DNA from: an uncultured Anaeroplasmataceae bacterium
GTDB lineage: Bacteria > Bacillota_I > Bacilli_A > Acholeplasmatales > Anaeroplasmataceae
NCBI GenBank assembly: GCA_947629825.1
Contig: CANRFF010000008.1
Coordinates: 1 to 59,391 of the forward strand
Direction: 5' to 3'
Length of the DNA stretch: 59,391 nucleotides
Position numbers and translations under genes: made by a program. The notes under the pieces are model-generated. The model saw only the letters and a program-made list of their open reading frames with translations, had not been told where the DNA came from and made no database searches. This document shows, in pieces, positions 17,490 through 27,250 of the stretch; within the stretch, counting starts at the first letter, position 1; each line of letters opens with the position of its first letter.

Positions 17490-18837
17490 CGATGAAATAG
17501 ACGGTTCCCAGAAGAAGACAGGAAAGAAAAATTTTTTTATCGATTTTAAAGTGAACTTCTTGATTGGCGAAGATCAGAAGCAGTAAAAAGCGAATGAAAC
17601 TTCCGATGCCGAGGCCGATGATGTAGCCTGCGGTTTTGATTTGCGGAATCAGTGTCAATCCAAAGACGCAAAGAAGAGTGACAATACAGGAAATAACGGT
17701 GGACAGAAGCAGTTTTTTCTCTTTTTGACAGGACTGTAAAATAGCAATGAAAATCGGATTGAAATAAAAGAAAAAATATAAAACGGATAAAAGATAAACG
17801 ATATGGGAAGAAGAGTCATCTCCGAACAACAAAAGAAGAAATTCTTTCGGATAGAAAAAACAAACCATAAAATTAAAGGCGGCAATTAAAAAACAAAAGA
17901 AAAAAGATTTGGATAGAATGATATGAAGGTTTTCCGGCTGTTCTTTGAGACGGGTGATTTTCGGGAAGGTGAATTTGGCGATGCTCTGTACTCCGAAGAA
18001 TGCGAAAATCAACAAAGGAATGGCATAGGAGGTTACTTGGGTATAGTAGAGGCTGGCATCATAAAAAGAAATGGAATTGAATGAGGCGGCAAAGTAAAAA
18101 AGAAACGGTTCAAGATAGTTGGTAACGGAAATGACGACTTGTTCCAAGGTCAGAGGAAACGCTTGTTTCAAGATGTTTTTTTCGTAACCTTCGGTCCGAA
18201 TGTTTTGGTAACGGATGGCCGTTCTTTTTTTGATTTTGAATAAAAGATAGCCGAAAGATGCGAATTCGGAGATGGTCATGCAAACAAAACAAGCCAATAC
18301 CTGTTGTTCGACGGGTGATTTTTTCAGCAAAAAAATAACGAGAAATGTCAAAAGGATTTTCGCAATTTGTTCGAAAAAATTGGCAAGATAGGTGATTTGG
18401 AATTTATTGTTGGCTTCCAGATATCCTCTCAATATTCCCGTGATATTGGAAATATAAATCAGGGGAATGCAGATTAAAAGAGGGTAGTAGATAAAACTGT
18501 TTTGGTAAATCAGTTGATATAACGGAAACGAAAGTAAAAGAATGGTACAAATGAGCGTTGACGATATGAAAGTGATATGAAAAGCGGCTTTTAAAATGGT
18601 GGAAACCCGAGTGTTTTTATGAATGAGATTTTTGGCGACGTTTTGATTGACAACGGTGGGAATGCACATGGAAGAAAGACACAAAGAAAGGGACAGTGTC
18701 GGCATAATCAGAGAAAATAGACGCATTCCTTCCAATCCCAAGATTCTTGTGATGACGATTTTATATACCAATCCCAAAATTTTGATCAAAATTCCGATGA
18801 TTAAAATGCTTTGAATACTTTTCGAAAAGATTTTCAT
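17350..18837 (-). CDS. SpoVB/MurJ-type polysaccharide flippase (MOP superfamily)
   Basis: A 495-aa multi-spanning membrane protein with about 14 helices. The N-terminus [19 protein letters not shown] matches SpoVB-like oligosaccharide flippases. The family exports lipid-linked precursors of peptidoglycan or other polysaccharides; SpoVB is needed for the spore cortex. Whether this copy is sporulation-specific cannot be told. The final helix and tail are encoded opposite the end of the DUF421 gene (140-bp overlap). The start is ATG 18837, just upstream of and divergent from apt, leaving about 100 bp for two promoters. Confidence 0.88.
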   Translation of the reverse strand: MKIFSKSIQSILIIGILIKILGLVYKIVITRILGLEGMRLFSLIMPTLSLSLCLSSMCIPTVVNQNVAKNLIHKNTRVSTILKAAFHITFISSTLICTILLLSFPLYQLIYQNSFIYYPLLICIPLIYISNITGILRGYLEANNKFQITYLANFFEQIAKILLTFLVIFLLKKSPVEQQVLACFVCMTISEFASFGYLLFKIKKRTAIRYQNIRTEGYEKNILKQAFPLTLEQVVISVTNYLEPFLFYFAASFNSISFYDASLYYTQVTSYAIPLLIFAFFGVQSIAKFTFPKITRLKEQPENLHIILSKSFFFCFLIAAFNFMVCFFYPKEFLLLLFGDDSSSHIVYLLSVLYFFFYFNPIFIAILQSCQKEKKLLLSTVISCIVTLLCVFGLTLIPQIKTAGYIIGLGIGSFIRFLLLLIFANQEVHFKIDKKIFLSCLLLGTVYFIVNLFYHHLIYFLGITLCFGPPILLLYGHFYKNNKTTSPHKKHTTPF

Positions 18838-18877
18838 TTTTTTGCGGTCTCCTTTTCAATTTATATGGGAAATTCAC

Positions 18878-18906
18878 TTTTTTCTCCGAAGAAATTATGC
18901 TATAAT
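18878..18906 (+). promoter_or_regulatory. Promoter of the apt-rsh-trxB operon
   Basis: TATAAT at 18901-18906 is preceded by TGC, giving an extended -10 (TGnTATAAT). The -35 position at 17-bp spacing is only T-rich (TTTTTC). The apt ATG lies 35 nt downstream. No other clear promoter is seen before 26874, so this may drive eight genes. Confidence 0.65.
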
Positions 18907-18940
18907 AAAAAAAGACAATGTCGGAAGGGAAGTAGTGAAG

Positions 18941-19462
18941 ATGGATTTGAAAAAATATGTTGCGACGATTCAGGATTATCCGAAAGAAGGAATTTTGTTT
19001 CGGGATATTACTCCGTTGATGCAGGACGGAAAAGCATATCATTATGCCTGTGAGTTGATTACTCGTTATGCCAAAGAAAAACAAGCGACGATGATTGTCG
19101 GTCCGGAAGCCAGAGGATTTATTTTCGGATGTCCGGTTGCCGTCAATTTGGGAATCGGTTTTGCGCCGATTCGCAAACCCGGAAAACTTCCGAGAAAAAC
19201 CATCAGCGAAAAATATGATTTGGAATACGGAACGAATACGCTGTGTGTTCATGCCGATGCGTTGAAAAAGAAGGATCGGGTCATTATCATCGATGATTTA
19301 CTTGCCACCGGCGGAACGGTTCTGGCAACCATTCATCTTTGCGAACAATTGGGAGCCGAAGTGGTCGGCGTTGCGTGCCTGATTGAATTGGTCGATTTGA
19401 AAGGCAGAGAAAAATTAAAAGGATATGATGTTTATTCCTTAATGCAATATCAGGGAGAATAG
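18941..19462 (+). CDS. apt: Adenine phosphoribosyltransferase
   Basis: The 173-aa enzyme makes AMP from adenine and PRPP. It shows the Apt N-terminus ([15 protein letters not shown]), [17 protein letters not shown], and the PRPP loop [13 protein letters not shown]. The start ATG 18941 follows a GGAAGGGAAG site. Apt directly precedes rsh, a pairing common in Firmicutes. Confidence 0.97.
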   Translation: MDLKKYVATIQDYPKEGILFRDITPLMQDGKAYHYACELITRYAKEKQATMIVGPEARGFIFGCPVAVNLGIGFAPIRKPGKLPRKTISEKYDLEYGTNTLCVHADALKKKDRVIIIDDLLATGGTVLATIHLCEQLGAEVVGVACLIELVDLKGREKLKGYDVYSLMQYQGE

Positions 19463-19488
19463 AACCCGGGAAAATGGAGAGTGGTTTT

Positions 19489-21657
19489 ATGAAAGACTCT
19501 TACGATGATTTATATGCAATTACAAGTCAATATATTCATTCTCCGAAAGATCAGCTTCTGATGCGAAATGCCTATGAGGAAGCCCTCCGTTTTCATGCCG
19601 GTCAGGTTCGGCAAAGCGGGGATGCGTATATCATTCATCCGTTAAATGTGGCGATGATTCTGGCGGAACTTCATGTGGGGCCGGCGACGATTTGTGCGGG
19701 GTTATTGCACGATACGTTGGAAGATACTTCGGAAACACGGGAAAGTATCGTGGAAAAATTCGGCGAAGATATTGCCACGATGGTAGACGGTGTGACCAAA
19801 TTGACGAAAATGCAGTATTCTTTCAAAGAAAATCAAGCGGAAAATCACCAACATTTGTTGCTGGCAATGGCCAAAGATATTCGAGTCATCGTTGTCAAAT
19901 TGGCCGATCGGTTGCACAATATCCGGACACTGGATTATTTGCCGGAAGAAAAACAAAAGCGGATTGCTCAGGAAACGTTGGAGATTTATGCTCCTTTGGC
20001 TCATAAGCTGGGTATGTTTAAAATCAAAGCGGAGTTGGAAGATAAATCTTTGAAATATGTGGCACCGGATTGGTATCAGAAGATCAAAGGAAAAATCGAA
20101 AACGATCCGAAGGTCCGGACCAACAGTATCGGGCATATGATGGATGAAATCAGTGCGTTTTTGAAACCGACGGGTTTGAAATTCGATATCAAGGGAAGAT
20201 TCAAAAATATTTACAGCATTTATAAAAAGATGATTTCGCAGGAAAAATCTTTCGAAGATATTTACGATATCGTGGCCATTCGGATTATCGTAGAGACGGT
20301 AAGTGAATGTTATCAGGTTCTGGGAATGATTCACGCTCACTATACACCGCTTCCGAAACGATTCAAGGATTATATTGCCGTTCCGAAACCGAATATGTAT
20401 CAGTCTCTTCATACGACGGTCATCAGTTCGGAAGGGTTGATTTTCGAAGTTCAGATTCGGACGGAGGAAATGGATCAAGTCGCCGAACTGGGAATTGCGG
20501 CTCACTGGGCGTATAAAGAAAATGTGGAATATTCCAAAGAAAAAGAGCAATTTGAAATTGCCCAAAAATTGAAATGGTATGCGGATTTATTGCGTTTTTC
20601 GGAAGAAGAACCGAATGCGGAAGCAGCGGATTTCGTCGAGTCAATCAAAGAAGATATTCTGACGACCAATGTGTATGTTTATACGCCGAAAGGAGAAGTC
20701 ATCGATTTGCCGAGAGGTGCGACTCCGTTGGATTTCGCTTATAAAATCCATACGAATATCGGGAATACTACGGTCGGAGCGATGGTCAACAATCGGATTG
20801 TGCCGTTGGACTATGAATTGCAGAATGCGGATATCATTTCGATTAAAACGAATAAAAATTCGTTCGGTCCTTCGGAAAACTGGTTGAAAATCGCAAAAAC
20901 GTCTCATGCCCGTCATAAAATCAAAGGATTTTTGAATCGGCAAAACCGGGATGTTTTGATTGCGAACGGAAAAAGTATTTTAGAAGAAGAACTGAAAAAC
21001 AATAAACTGTCAACTGCGTTGATTACGGAAGAATTCGTGATTGAAAATTTTTCCAAGAACAATATCAACACCATGGATGATTTTTACTGCGAACTCGGGA
21101 AAGGGTCTTTGTCAAGCAAAACCGTCGTCAATCGACTACAGGCCGATTCGAAAGGTCTTGAGGAATCTTTGGCCAAACAGATGGAGCGGTCTTTCAAGAC
21201 GCTGACGACCAATTCCGAAACGGGTGTCGTGGTTGAGGGATTGAAAAATCCTCAGTTGAAATTGGGAAGTTGTTGTAATCCGATTCCGGGAGATCCCATT
21301 ATGGGGTATGTTACCAAAGGATATGGGATTGTGGTTCATCATCAAAATTGCAAAAATGCCGTCAATTTTGTGAAAGAACGTCTGATTTCTTTGCAGTGGG
21401 CGACCGATCCGGGTCGGAAATATCCGGTTTCCATCCGGATTACCGCAACGACCAGTCCGAATCTGGTAGTGGATATTATGAATGTCGTTGCCTCCAACGG
21501 ACTTTCCATTCTGGCCATTTCCGCCAATAATAATGCGAATTTGGAAACGGTTGTAAAATTGAAACTTTTGACATATGGATTATTGGATTTGGAAAAAATG
21601 ATTGTGAATATGAAAAAAATCAAGTATATTCATCATATCGAAAGGGAGAATTTATGA
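19489..21657 (+). CDS. relA: Bifunctional (p)ppGpp synthetase/hydrolase (Rel/Rsh)
   Basis: The 722-aa protein has full-length Rsh order. The HD hydrolase domain has H74-D75 in L-L-H-D-T-L-E-D-T. The synthetase domain has G-R-F-K-N-I-Y-S-I-Y-K-K-M and Y-x-S-L-H-T-T. A TGS domain (about 385-445, V-Y-V-Y-T-P-K-G-E-V-I-D-L-P), a zinc-finger-like region with C-C-N-P-I-P-G-D and a C-terminal ACT domain follow. ATG 19489 is chosen over 19474 because GGAGAGTGG sits at ribosome-site distance. It sets (p)ppGpp levels under amino-acid starvation. Its stop overlaps the dtd start (ATGA). Confidence 0.97.
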   Translation: MKDSYDDLYAITSQYIHSPKDQLLMRNAYEEALRFHAGQVRQSGDAYIIHPLNVAMILAELHVGPATICAGLLHDTLEDTSETRESIVEKFGEDIATMVDGVTKLTKMQYSFKENQAENHQHLLLAMAKDIRVIVVKLADRLHNIRTLDYLPEEKQKRIAQETLEIYAPLAHKLGMFKIKAELEDKSLKYVAPDWYQKIKGKIENDPKVRTNSIGHMMDEISAFLKPTGLKFDIKGRFKNIYSIYKKMISQEKSFEDIYDIVAIRIIVETVSECYQVLGMIHAHYTPLPKRFKDYIAVPKPNMYQSLHTTVISSEGLIFEVQIRTEEMDQVAELGIAAHWAYKENVEYSKEKEQFEIAQKLKWYADLLRFSEEEPNAEAADFVESIKEDILTTNVYVYTPKGEVIDLPRGATPLDFAYKIHTNIGNTTVGAMVNNRIVPLDYELQNADIISIKTNKNSFGPSENWLKIAKTSHARHKIKGFLNRQNRDVLIANGKSILEEELKNNKLSTALITEEFVIENFSKNNINTMDDFYCELGKGSLSSKTVVNRLQADSKGLEESLAKQMERSFKTLTTNSETGVVVEGLKNPQLKLGSCCNPIPGDPIMGYVTKGYGIVVHHQNCKNAVNFVKERLISLQWATDPGRKYPVSIRITATTSPNLVVDIMNVVASNGLSILAISANNNANLETVVKLKLLTYGLLDLEKMIVNMKKIKYIHHIERENL

Positions 21658-22100
21658 GAGTTGTGATTCAAAGATGTTCTCATGCGGAGTGTGTCGTTGA
21701 CCGTCAGATCATTTCATCGATTTCTTCGGGAATGATGTTGTTGGTGGGCTTCGGCAAGGAAGATACGGAAGATGATATCGATTTTTTGATTCATAAAATC
21801 GTTCATTTGCGTATTTTCAGTGACGAAAACGGAAAAATAAATAAGAGTATCAAAGAAGTACGGGGGCAGATTTTGGCGATTTCCCAGTTTACGCTGTATG
21901 CGGATTTGAAAAAAGGAAATCGTCCGTCTTTTACGGAAACGATGCCTTATGATGAAGCCAAAAGAATGTATGATGTATTCATTCGGAAATTAAAAGAACA
22001 TGTAGAAGTATTTCCGGGAGTTTTCGGTGCGGATATGAAAATCGATTTTGTCAATGACGGCCCGGTGACCATTTGTTTGGATTCGAAAAATGTAGGATAA
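21654..22100 (+). CDS. dtd: D-aminoacyl-tRNA deacylase
   Basis: The 148-aa product is full length. It carries the Dtd motifs S-Q-F-T-L-Y-A-D (residues 79-86) and the C-terminal N-D-G-P-V-T-I; in this family the -GP- dipeptide forms the cross-subunit active site. It removes D-amino acids (and glycine from tRNA-Ala) from mischarged tRNA. It overlaps rsh by 4 bp, the usual rsh-dtd arrangement. Confidence 0.97.
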   Translation: MRVVIQRCSHAECVVDRQIISSISSGMMLLVGFGKEDTEDDIDFLIHKIVHLRIFSDENGKINKSIKEVRGQILAISQFTLYADLKKGNRPSFTETMPYDEAKRMYDVFIRKLKEHVEVFPGVFGADMKIDFVNDGPVTICLDSKNVG

Positions 22101-22111
22101 GGAGAACGAAA

Positions 22112-23806
22112 ATGAAGACATTTGTTTTTAAAGAAGTAACTTATCAAAATCTCAATGATTTGGGATTGGCCTTTGCGCAAAATTTCAAAGAAGCTTTAAA
22201 TACGATTCGCGAAAAAACTTTTCTGCAGTTTTTAAGTCAGTTTAAAACGTATGCCCAGATGAGAATCACTTTATATGAAACGAAGTATCTTCAAAATGCC
22301 TTGTCTTTTTTGATTTATCAAATGACCGAGGATCATCAACTGGTCATTGCCGGAAAGAATTACACGTTGGAAAGTATTTTTCGGGCGATTGGGGAAAATG
22401 TTCAGGCGGTGGATTTGTTTTTATTGGAAAAAGGACTTCAAAAAACGTTGCTTCCTTCTTTGGAAGACGAAAAATTAAAAGCGGACATCGTAACGTTTGA
22501 AGAAAATAAAGAAGATCCTTTCGCAAGAAGATTCATTTCCACGTATTTTAATTACGATTCTTTAGAATCTGCGGAGACTTATTTAAAGCCTTTCACTTCG
22601 GCCAAAGAAGATTATTTCGCTCAAGCATGGAAGGTCTTTCGCAATGAAGAATTTCAATTGTTGTTGGCTCATCAGTCCACACTGAAAAATGTGTTGGAAC
22701 TGAGAGCGGCTCCTTGTTGTGTTTTTCGCGGATTTCGTTTGATTCAACCGACAGAGGATGAATTTTATCGGATGGTTTTAAAAGATTCTTTTGTGTGGCA
22801 TCTTGCCGCCAACATCAAAAAATATCGTTTTTTGGGAAAAACCAAGCCGGTGCGGAAAAAAATTCTGAAGTTATGGAAAACCTATCGAAAAAACGAGCGA
22901 AAAAAGGACTGGACATTGGATCAATTTGCCGATTTGAGCGAACAAATGTACGAATGTTATCAGGAAGCTGTCATGGGGTTTAAGAATCATCAAATCAAAG
23001 TTCGCAATGTCGAAGACGAATTGACGGCCTCTTATTGCCAAACATTTGTTTCTCAAAGTTATATCCGGAATCATTCGATTGTTCTGTTTACGGAAGATAC
23101 GGCTCGGGAAGAAGCACCGGCGGTACGTCCGCTTTCTTATTCGCTTCCGAAAATATACCGGGAAATCAAATCGCATCGGCGGTATGCGTTTGCTTTGGTT
23201 TTGTTCAGTGCTTTTTTCGGAATTTATTATCTGGTGTTCTTTTTACTTGAAAAGTTTATAGAAGATTTTGAATTTTCACCTTTGTATCTTCCGGACGTTT
23301 CTTATGCTTCTTTGATTCCCATCCTTTATTTTATCAGTTTGGGTCTTTGTTTGGGTATGGGTATTTTCCTTTGGATCCGAAGTGCGGTGGAAAAAAAGAA
23401 TTATCATGATTTGTGCAGGCTTTCTTATTTTCGGAAAAATCCTCATCATCTGACGCAAAAAGAAGAACAACTATTTTCTAAAACGGAAAAGAAAGAAGCA
23501 ACTTCCGTTCGGAAAATCACTCGATTTTATCGTTTTTACGGAGCATTCGGAAATTTGTTTTTGTCTTTCGGACTGACGGTTTTGACCTATAGTTTATGTT
23601 TTCATTTTTTGACTGACCTTTCGATTTTTCAATCGATGGATCATCTTTGGGATTCCATGAATTCTTATTTGTTGTTGATTCCGAGCGTTGTTGGTTTTTG
23701 TTTGGGATTGCTTCGTCGGAAGAAAAGTTTCTTTTCGGCATTATGGATAGCGTTAGGTAGCGTTGTTTTGACGGTTGTCATTTTATATTTGAGTACGTAT
23801 TTGTAA
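22112..23806 (+). CDS. Unknown 564-aa protein with a C-terminal membrane domain
   Basis: ATG 22112 follows AAGGAGA. Residues 1-350 are soluble, basic and helix-rich, with aromatic-rich K-x-x-R-F-L-G-K-T-K-like stretches. Residues 360-564 contain about five membrane helices in two groups (near 365-390, 405-430, 470-515 and 525-564), separated by a charged loop. I do not recognise the family. It lies between dtd and rimO at tight spacing, so it belongs to the operon. Ordinary core codon use argues against recent transfer. Confidence 0.85.
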   Translation: MKTFVFKEVTYQNLNDLGLAFAQNFKEALNTIREKTFLQFLSQFKTYAQMRITLYETKYLQNALSFLIYQMTEDHQLVIAGKNYTLESIFRAIGENVQAVDLFLLEKGLQKTLLPSLEDEKLKADIVTFEENKEDPFARRFISTYFNYDSLESAETYLKPFTSAKEDYFAQAWKVFRNEEFQLLLAHQSTLKNVLELRAAPCCVFRGFRLIQPTEDEFYRMVLKDSFVWHLAANIKKYRFLGKTKPVRKKILKLWKTYRKNERKKDWTLDQFADLSEQMYECYQEAVMGFKNHQIKVRNVEDELTASYCQTFVSQSYIRNHSIVLFTEDTAREEAPAVRPLSYSLPKIYREIKSHRRYAFALVLFSAFFGIYYLVFFLLEKFIEDFEFSPLYLPDVSYASLIPILYFISLGLCLGMGIFLWIRSAVEKKNYHDLCRLSYFRKNPHHLTQKEEQLFSKTEKKEATSVRKITRFYRFYGAFGNLFLSFGLTVLTYSLCFHFLTDLSIFQSMDHLWDSMNSYLLLIPSVVGFCLGLLRRKKSFFSALWIALGSVVLTVVILYLSTYL

Positions 23807-23819
23807 TAGGGGATTTTTT

Positions 23820-25124
23820 ATGAAGTTGTATATGAGAAGTTTGGGTTGTGCCAAAAATCAAGTGGATAGCGAAATGATTCTGGGCGTTTTAAAGGGTCAT
23901 TTCGAATGGGCGGAAACTCCGAAAGAAGCGTCTTTGATTCTGGTCAATACGTGTGCTTTCATCGAAGAAGCCAAAAAAGAGGCCATTGATGTGATTTTAC
24001 AGTTGGCAGAAGAAAAAGCCCCATTTGCAAAGTTGGTGGTTTGCGGATGTCTTTCCGAGCGCTATAAAGAAGAATTGATTCCGCTTTTACCGGAAGTAGA
24101 CCGATTTATTTCGATTTCCGAATACGGCGATATATCGACGATTTTAAAATCGTTATGTGATGCGGATTTTCATCTGCGGGAATCTCTTTCCCCTTTTCAA
24201 AGAGTATATTCGACACCTCCTTATATGCGGTATGTCAAAATTTCCGAAGGATGTCTAAACCGTTGTGCTTTCTGTGCGATTCCGCTAATTCGGGGAAATT
24301 TGAAAAGCAGAACCATGGAATCGGTTCTTCAAGAAGTAAGACAAGCTGTGGCCGACGGTGTTTATGAAATCAATTTGATTTCTCAAGATACGACTCGATA
24401 TGGGTTCGATTTGTATCACCGGTTGGCTTTACCGGAATTGTTGAAAAAAATCGGTCAAATCGAGGGAGATTTCAAAGTCCGTCTTCTTTATCTTTATCCG
24501 GATATCGTAACGGACGAACTGTTGGACTGTTTTGCCGAAGAGTCGAAATTATATCCGTATTTCGATATTCCCATTCAACATTCGGAAGATAAAATTCTTA
24601 AAAAAATGAATCGTCGAGGAACTCAACAACAGTTGTTGGAATTATTCGAAAAAATCAAAAAAAGAGTCCCTCATGCCATTTTGCGAACAACGGTGATGGT
24701 CGGCTTTCCTTATGAAGAAGAACCGGATGTTTTCCGAATGATCGAATTTATGAAAAAGGTCGAATTTGATTCTTTGGGAGCATTTACGTTTTCTTTGGAA
24801 GAACAAACGAAAGCGTGCGACTATCCCAATGTCATTTCCGAAGAAGAAAAACAGAGAAGATATGATTTGGTAATGAGTGCTCAAAAAGAAATTTCCGAAA
24901 AGTTACTTCAGCGCCGTATCGGACAGATTTTGGATGATGTGTTTATCACCGGATATGATGAAGATTCTTATTTTTATATCGGCAGAAATGCTCAATTTGC
25001 CCCGGATGATATTGACGGATGTATTTACATTGCCGCCCAAGAGGAACTTTCTTTGGGGCAAAGGATCCGTGTGGAAATACTGGATGCGGACGAATATACT
25101 TTGACCGGTAAACAGGTGAAGTGA
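23820..25124 (+). CDS. rimO: Ribosomal protein S12 methylthiotransferase RimO
   Basis: The 434-aa radical-SAM enzyme adds a methylthio group to an Asp of ribosomal protein S12. The N-terminal UPF0004 domain has L-G-C-A-K-N-Q-V-D-S and N-T-C-A-F-I with the auxiliary-cluster cysteines, plus C-G-C. The radical SAM motif is C-L-N-R-C-A-F-C, preceded by K-I-S-E-G. A TRAM domain ends the protein (about 370-434). The L-G-C-A-K-N-Q-V-D-S signature favours RimO over MiaB. Confidence 0.95.
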   Translation: MKLYMRSLGCAKNQVDSEMILGVLKGHFEWAETPKEASLILVNTCAFIEEAKKEAIDVILQLAEEKAPFAKLVVCGCLSERYKEELIPLLPEVDRFISISEYGDISTILKSLCDADFHLRESLSPFQRVYSTPPYMRYVKISEGCLNRCAFCAIPLIRGNLKSRTMESVLQEVRQAVADGVYEINLISQDTTRYGFDLYHRLALPELLKKIGQIEGDFKVRLLYLYPDIVTDELLDCFAEESKLYPYFDIPIQHSEDKILKKMNRRGTQQQLLELFEKIKKRVPHAILRTTVMVGFPYEEEPDVFRMIEFMKKVEFDSLGAFTFSLEEQTKACDYPNVISEEEKQRRYDLVMSAQKEISEKLLQRRIGQILDDVFITGYDEDSYFYIGRNAQFAPDDIDGCIYIAAQEELSLGQRIRVEILDADEYTLTGKQVK

Positions 25125-25133
25125 GGAAAATTT

Positions 25134-25715
25134 ATGAGTGAGTATCGATTGAATGTTGTGTTGTATCATCCGGAAATCCCGCAAAATACGGGAAACATTA
25201 TGCGCAGTTGTGTGGGGTTTCACTGTAAATTACATTTGATTCAACCTCTCGGTTTCCAGTTGGACGAAAAAAAATTAAGACGAAGTTGTGTGGATTATTT
25301 CGATGCTTTGGAATACGAAGTCTATGATGATTTTTCCGATTTCGAGGCGAAAAATCCGGGAAAATATATTTTTTTGACCAGATATGGCCACCGGTCCCCT
25401 TCGGTGATTCCTTTTCGGGAATTAGCGGAAACGCAGAAGATTTATTTGATTTTCGGAGCGGAATCCACGGGAATCGCTTATGATATTTTAAAAAGTCATC
25501 TGAAAGATTGTTACCGCATTCCGACCACCGATAAAATCAGAAGTCTGAATTTGGCGAATTGTGCGGCAATTGTGATGTTTCTGGCCAGAGAACAAATTTC
25601 AGATGATCTGATCTGTTTCGAAGAGCCGGATACTTTAAAAGGAAAGAATTTTTTGGAAAATCTGAATTTAAGTGAAATTCATACAAAGAATAAAGAATAT
25701 AAAGGAGGTTTTTAA
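25134..25715 (+). CDS. trmL: tRNA (cytidine(34)-2'-O)-methyltransferase TrmL
   Basis: A SPOUT methyltransferase of 193 aa. Motifs are L-Y-x-P-E-I-P-Q-N-T-G-N-I-M-R, then I-F-G-A-E-S-T-G-I, and I-P-T-T-D-K-I-R-S-L-N-L-A-N, which form the SAM knot. It methylates the wobble base of tRNA-Leu isoacceptors; the substrate call is from the family. The C-terminal extension of about 25 residues is unremarkable. Spacing of 9 bp to rimO and 1 bp to trxA shows operon membership. Confidence 0.93.
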   Translation: MSEYRLNVVLYHPEIPQNTGNIMRSCVGFHCKLHLIQPLGFQLDEKKLRRSCVDYFDALEYEVYDDFSDFEAKNPGKYIFLTRYGHRSPSVIPFRELAETQKIYLIFGAESTGIAYDILKSHLKDCYRIPTTDKIRSLNLANCAAIVMFLAREQISDDLICFEEPDTLKGKNFLENLNLSEIHTKNKEYKGGF

Positions 25716-25716
25716 A

Positions 25717-26019
25717 ATGGCGATTTTACATGTAACGAAAGAAAATTTCCAAGAGGTGTTGGAAAGCAAGAAGACGGTTTTGTTGGATTTTTGGGCCAAT
25801 TGGTGCGGACCTTGTAAGATGCTTGCGCCGGTTTTGGAAGAGTTGGATCAAGAAGAAGATATCCTGATTGGTAAAATCGATGTGGATGCGGAAGAAGAAT
25901 TGGCGGCTCGGTTTCAAATTTCTTCGATTCCGGCACTGTTTGTCATCAAAAACGGAAAAATCGAAAATCAATCCGTTGGGTATCAACCTTTGGAATCGTT
26001 AAAGGAATTGATTAAATAA
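25717..26019 (+). CDS. trxA: Thioredoxin
   Basis: The 100-aa protein has the active site W29-C30-G-P-C33-K and the cis-Pro segment S-I-P-A-L near residue 71. The start ATG 25717 has the window's best ribosome site, AAAGGAGG. The upstream frame extension overlaps trmL and is rejected. It reduces protein disulfides in the cytosol and abuts trxB (no gap), its expected reductase. Confidence 0.97.
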   Translation: MAILHVTKENFQEVLESKKTVLLDFWANWCGPCKMLAPVLEELDQEEDILIGKIDVDAEEELAARFQISSIPALFVIKNGKIENQSVGYQPLESLKELIK

Positions 26020-26874
26020 ATGAAAGATACGATTGTTGTGGGATATGGTCCTTGCGGAATTTCCTGTGCGATTTATTTGCGTAGATACGGAAATGATGTT
26101 CTGGTTTTGGGAAAAGACGGCGGAGCGTTGGAAAAGGTTTCAAACATCGAAAATTACTATGGAATCTCGTCAATCAGCGGTCCCGATCTGTTGAAACAGG
26201 GGTTGAAACAGGCTCATTCTTTGGGCATTGAAGTTCGGACGCGGGAAGAAGTTTTATCGATTGAGGCTATCGATGGCGGTTTTGAAGTTGTAACTTCCGT
26301 TGGGCGTTATCCGACCCGAACGGTGATGCTTGCCTGCGGGACATCGAGAAATCAGTGGCAGTTGGGAAAACGGTTCGAAGGATACGGAGTATCTTATTGT
26401 GCTACGTGCGACGGCTTTTTGTATCGGAAAAAGAAAGTTGCGCTTGTCGGAAGTGGGGCTTTGATGAAACATGAACTGGAAGTGCTGAAAAATCTCTGTC
26501 CGGATGTTACGGTATTTACCGACGGAAAACCTTTGGAAGAAGAAATTTCTCCGGAAGTCAAAGTGGTTCCGGAAAAAATCACGGAACTTTTCGGCAGTGA
26601 AAAATTGGAAGGAATCCGCACGGAAAGTCAAAGTTATGATATCGATGGTTGTTTTGTCGCATTGGGAAGCGCTTCGGCGTTTACTTTTGCCAAACATCTG
26701 GGCATGCAGACGGAAGGCAATCGCTTGGTGGTCGACGATCATTTTCAAACCAATATTCCCGGAATTTATGCCGGAGGCGATACCATCGGCGGACTTCTGC
26801 AAGTCAGTAAGGCCGTCAGTGACGGAGCGCTTGCCGCTACGGCGATTTCTCAATTTTTGAGAGAAAAAAAATAA
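26020..26874 (+). CDS. trxB: Thioredoxin reductase-like flavoprotein, atypical cofactor site
   Basis: The 284-aa protein has the FAD motif G8-Y-G-P-C-G, the redox pair C127-A-T-C130-D-G, and the C-terminal G-I-Y-A-G-G-D segment of TrxB. The NADPH-domain glycine motif reads V-G144-S-G-A-L-M149, where classical TrxB has G-x-G-x-x-A. The H-R-R-x-x-x-R motif that binds the NADPH phosphate is replaced by T167-D-G-K-P. It is also about 20-30 aa shorter than NADPH-dependent TrxB. These features resemble clostridial ferredoxin-dependent flavin thioredoxin reductases. It starts one base after the trxA stop, so the pair is clearly functional together. The electron donor is inferred. Confidence 0.9.
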   Translation: MKDTIVVGYGPCGISCAIYLRRYGNDVLVLGKDGGALEKVSNIENYYGISSISGPDLLKQGLKQAHSLGIEVRTREEVLSIEAIDGGFEVVTSVGRYPTRTVMLACGTSRNQWQLGKRFEGYGVSYCATCDGFLYRKKKVALVGSGALMKHELEVLKNLCPDVTVFTDGKPLEEEISPEVKVVPEKITELFGSEKLEGIRTESQSYDIDGCFVALGSASAFTFAKHLGMQTEGNRLVVDDHFQTNIPGIYAGGDTIGGLLQVSKAVSDGALAATAISQFLREKK

Positions 26875-26898
26875 GCACGTTCTATTCGTGCTTTTTTT
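26874..26898 (+). terminator. Terminator of the apt-trxB operon
   Basis: AGCACG (26874-26879) pairs with CGTGCT (26887-26892) around a 7-nt loop, followed by TTTTTT. The stem begins on the last base of the trxB stop codon. Confidence 0.85.
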
Positions 26899-26923
26899 GC
26901 ATAGAATATAGTAAGGTGATTGT

Positions 26924-27226
26924 ATGCAAAATGATCCAACGTTATTTATTGATAGTGTGAGTGATAAAAATACCGGCAGTGAAAATCAGGAGTATTTCGA
27001 TAGCCGGACGGTCAAACGCAAAAAAGTCGCAAAGCATCGACTGGAAGATATTGAGGCGATGCTGTATTATCGTATTCATGTATTGGCGGAAATTTATACC
27101 AAACAAAGAACTTACGAAGGGTTGGTCGAAGAGGTTTCCAATGTGGGCTTGAAATTACAGATGGAAGACCAAGTCATTACGATTCCGATTGTGGAAATCG
27201 AAGATATCAATATTTTAAAATTATAA
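26924..27226 (+). CDS. Small 100-aa protein with a possible Sm-like barrel
   Basis: ATG 26924 follows AAGGTGATT. The first 30 residues are polar and probably disordered, and a helix follows (K-H-R-L-E-D-I-E-A-M-L-Y-Y-R). The last 40 residues alternate beta-strand-like segments (Y-E-G-L-V-E-E-V, G-L-K-L-Q-M, V-I-T-I-P-I-V-E-I-E-D-I). This pattern resembles small Sm-like barrels such as Hfq or YlxS tails. That fold is a guess and no family is recognised. It is a monocistronic unit between two terminators. Confidence 0.75.
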   Translation: MQNDPTLFIDSVSDKNTGSENQEYFDSRTVKRKKVAKHRLEDIEAMLYYRIHVLAEIYTKQRTYEGLVEEVSNVGLKLQMEDQVITIPIVEIEDINILKL

Positions 27227-27250
27227 AAAGACCGAAAAGGTCTTTTTTTT
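27226..27250. terminator. Bidirectional terminator
   Basis: AAAAGACC (about 27227-27234) pairs with GGTCTTTT after a GAAAA loop. A T-run follows on the plus strand and an A-run precedes it, so it serves both the rightward 100-aa gene and the leftward 51-aa gene. Confidence 0.8.
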
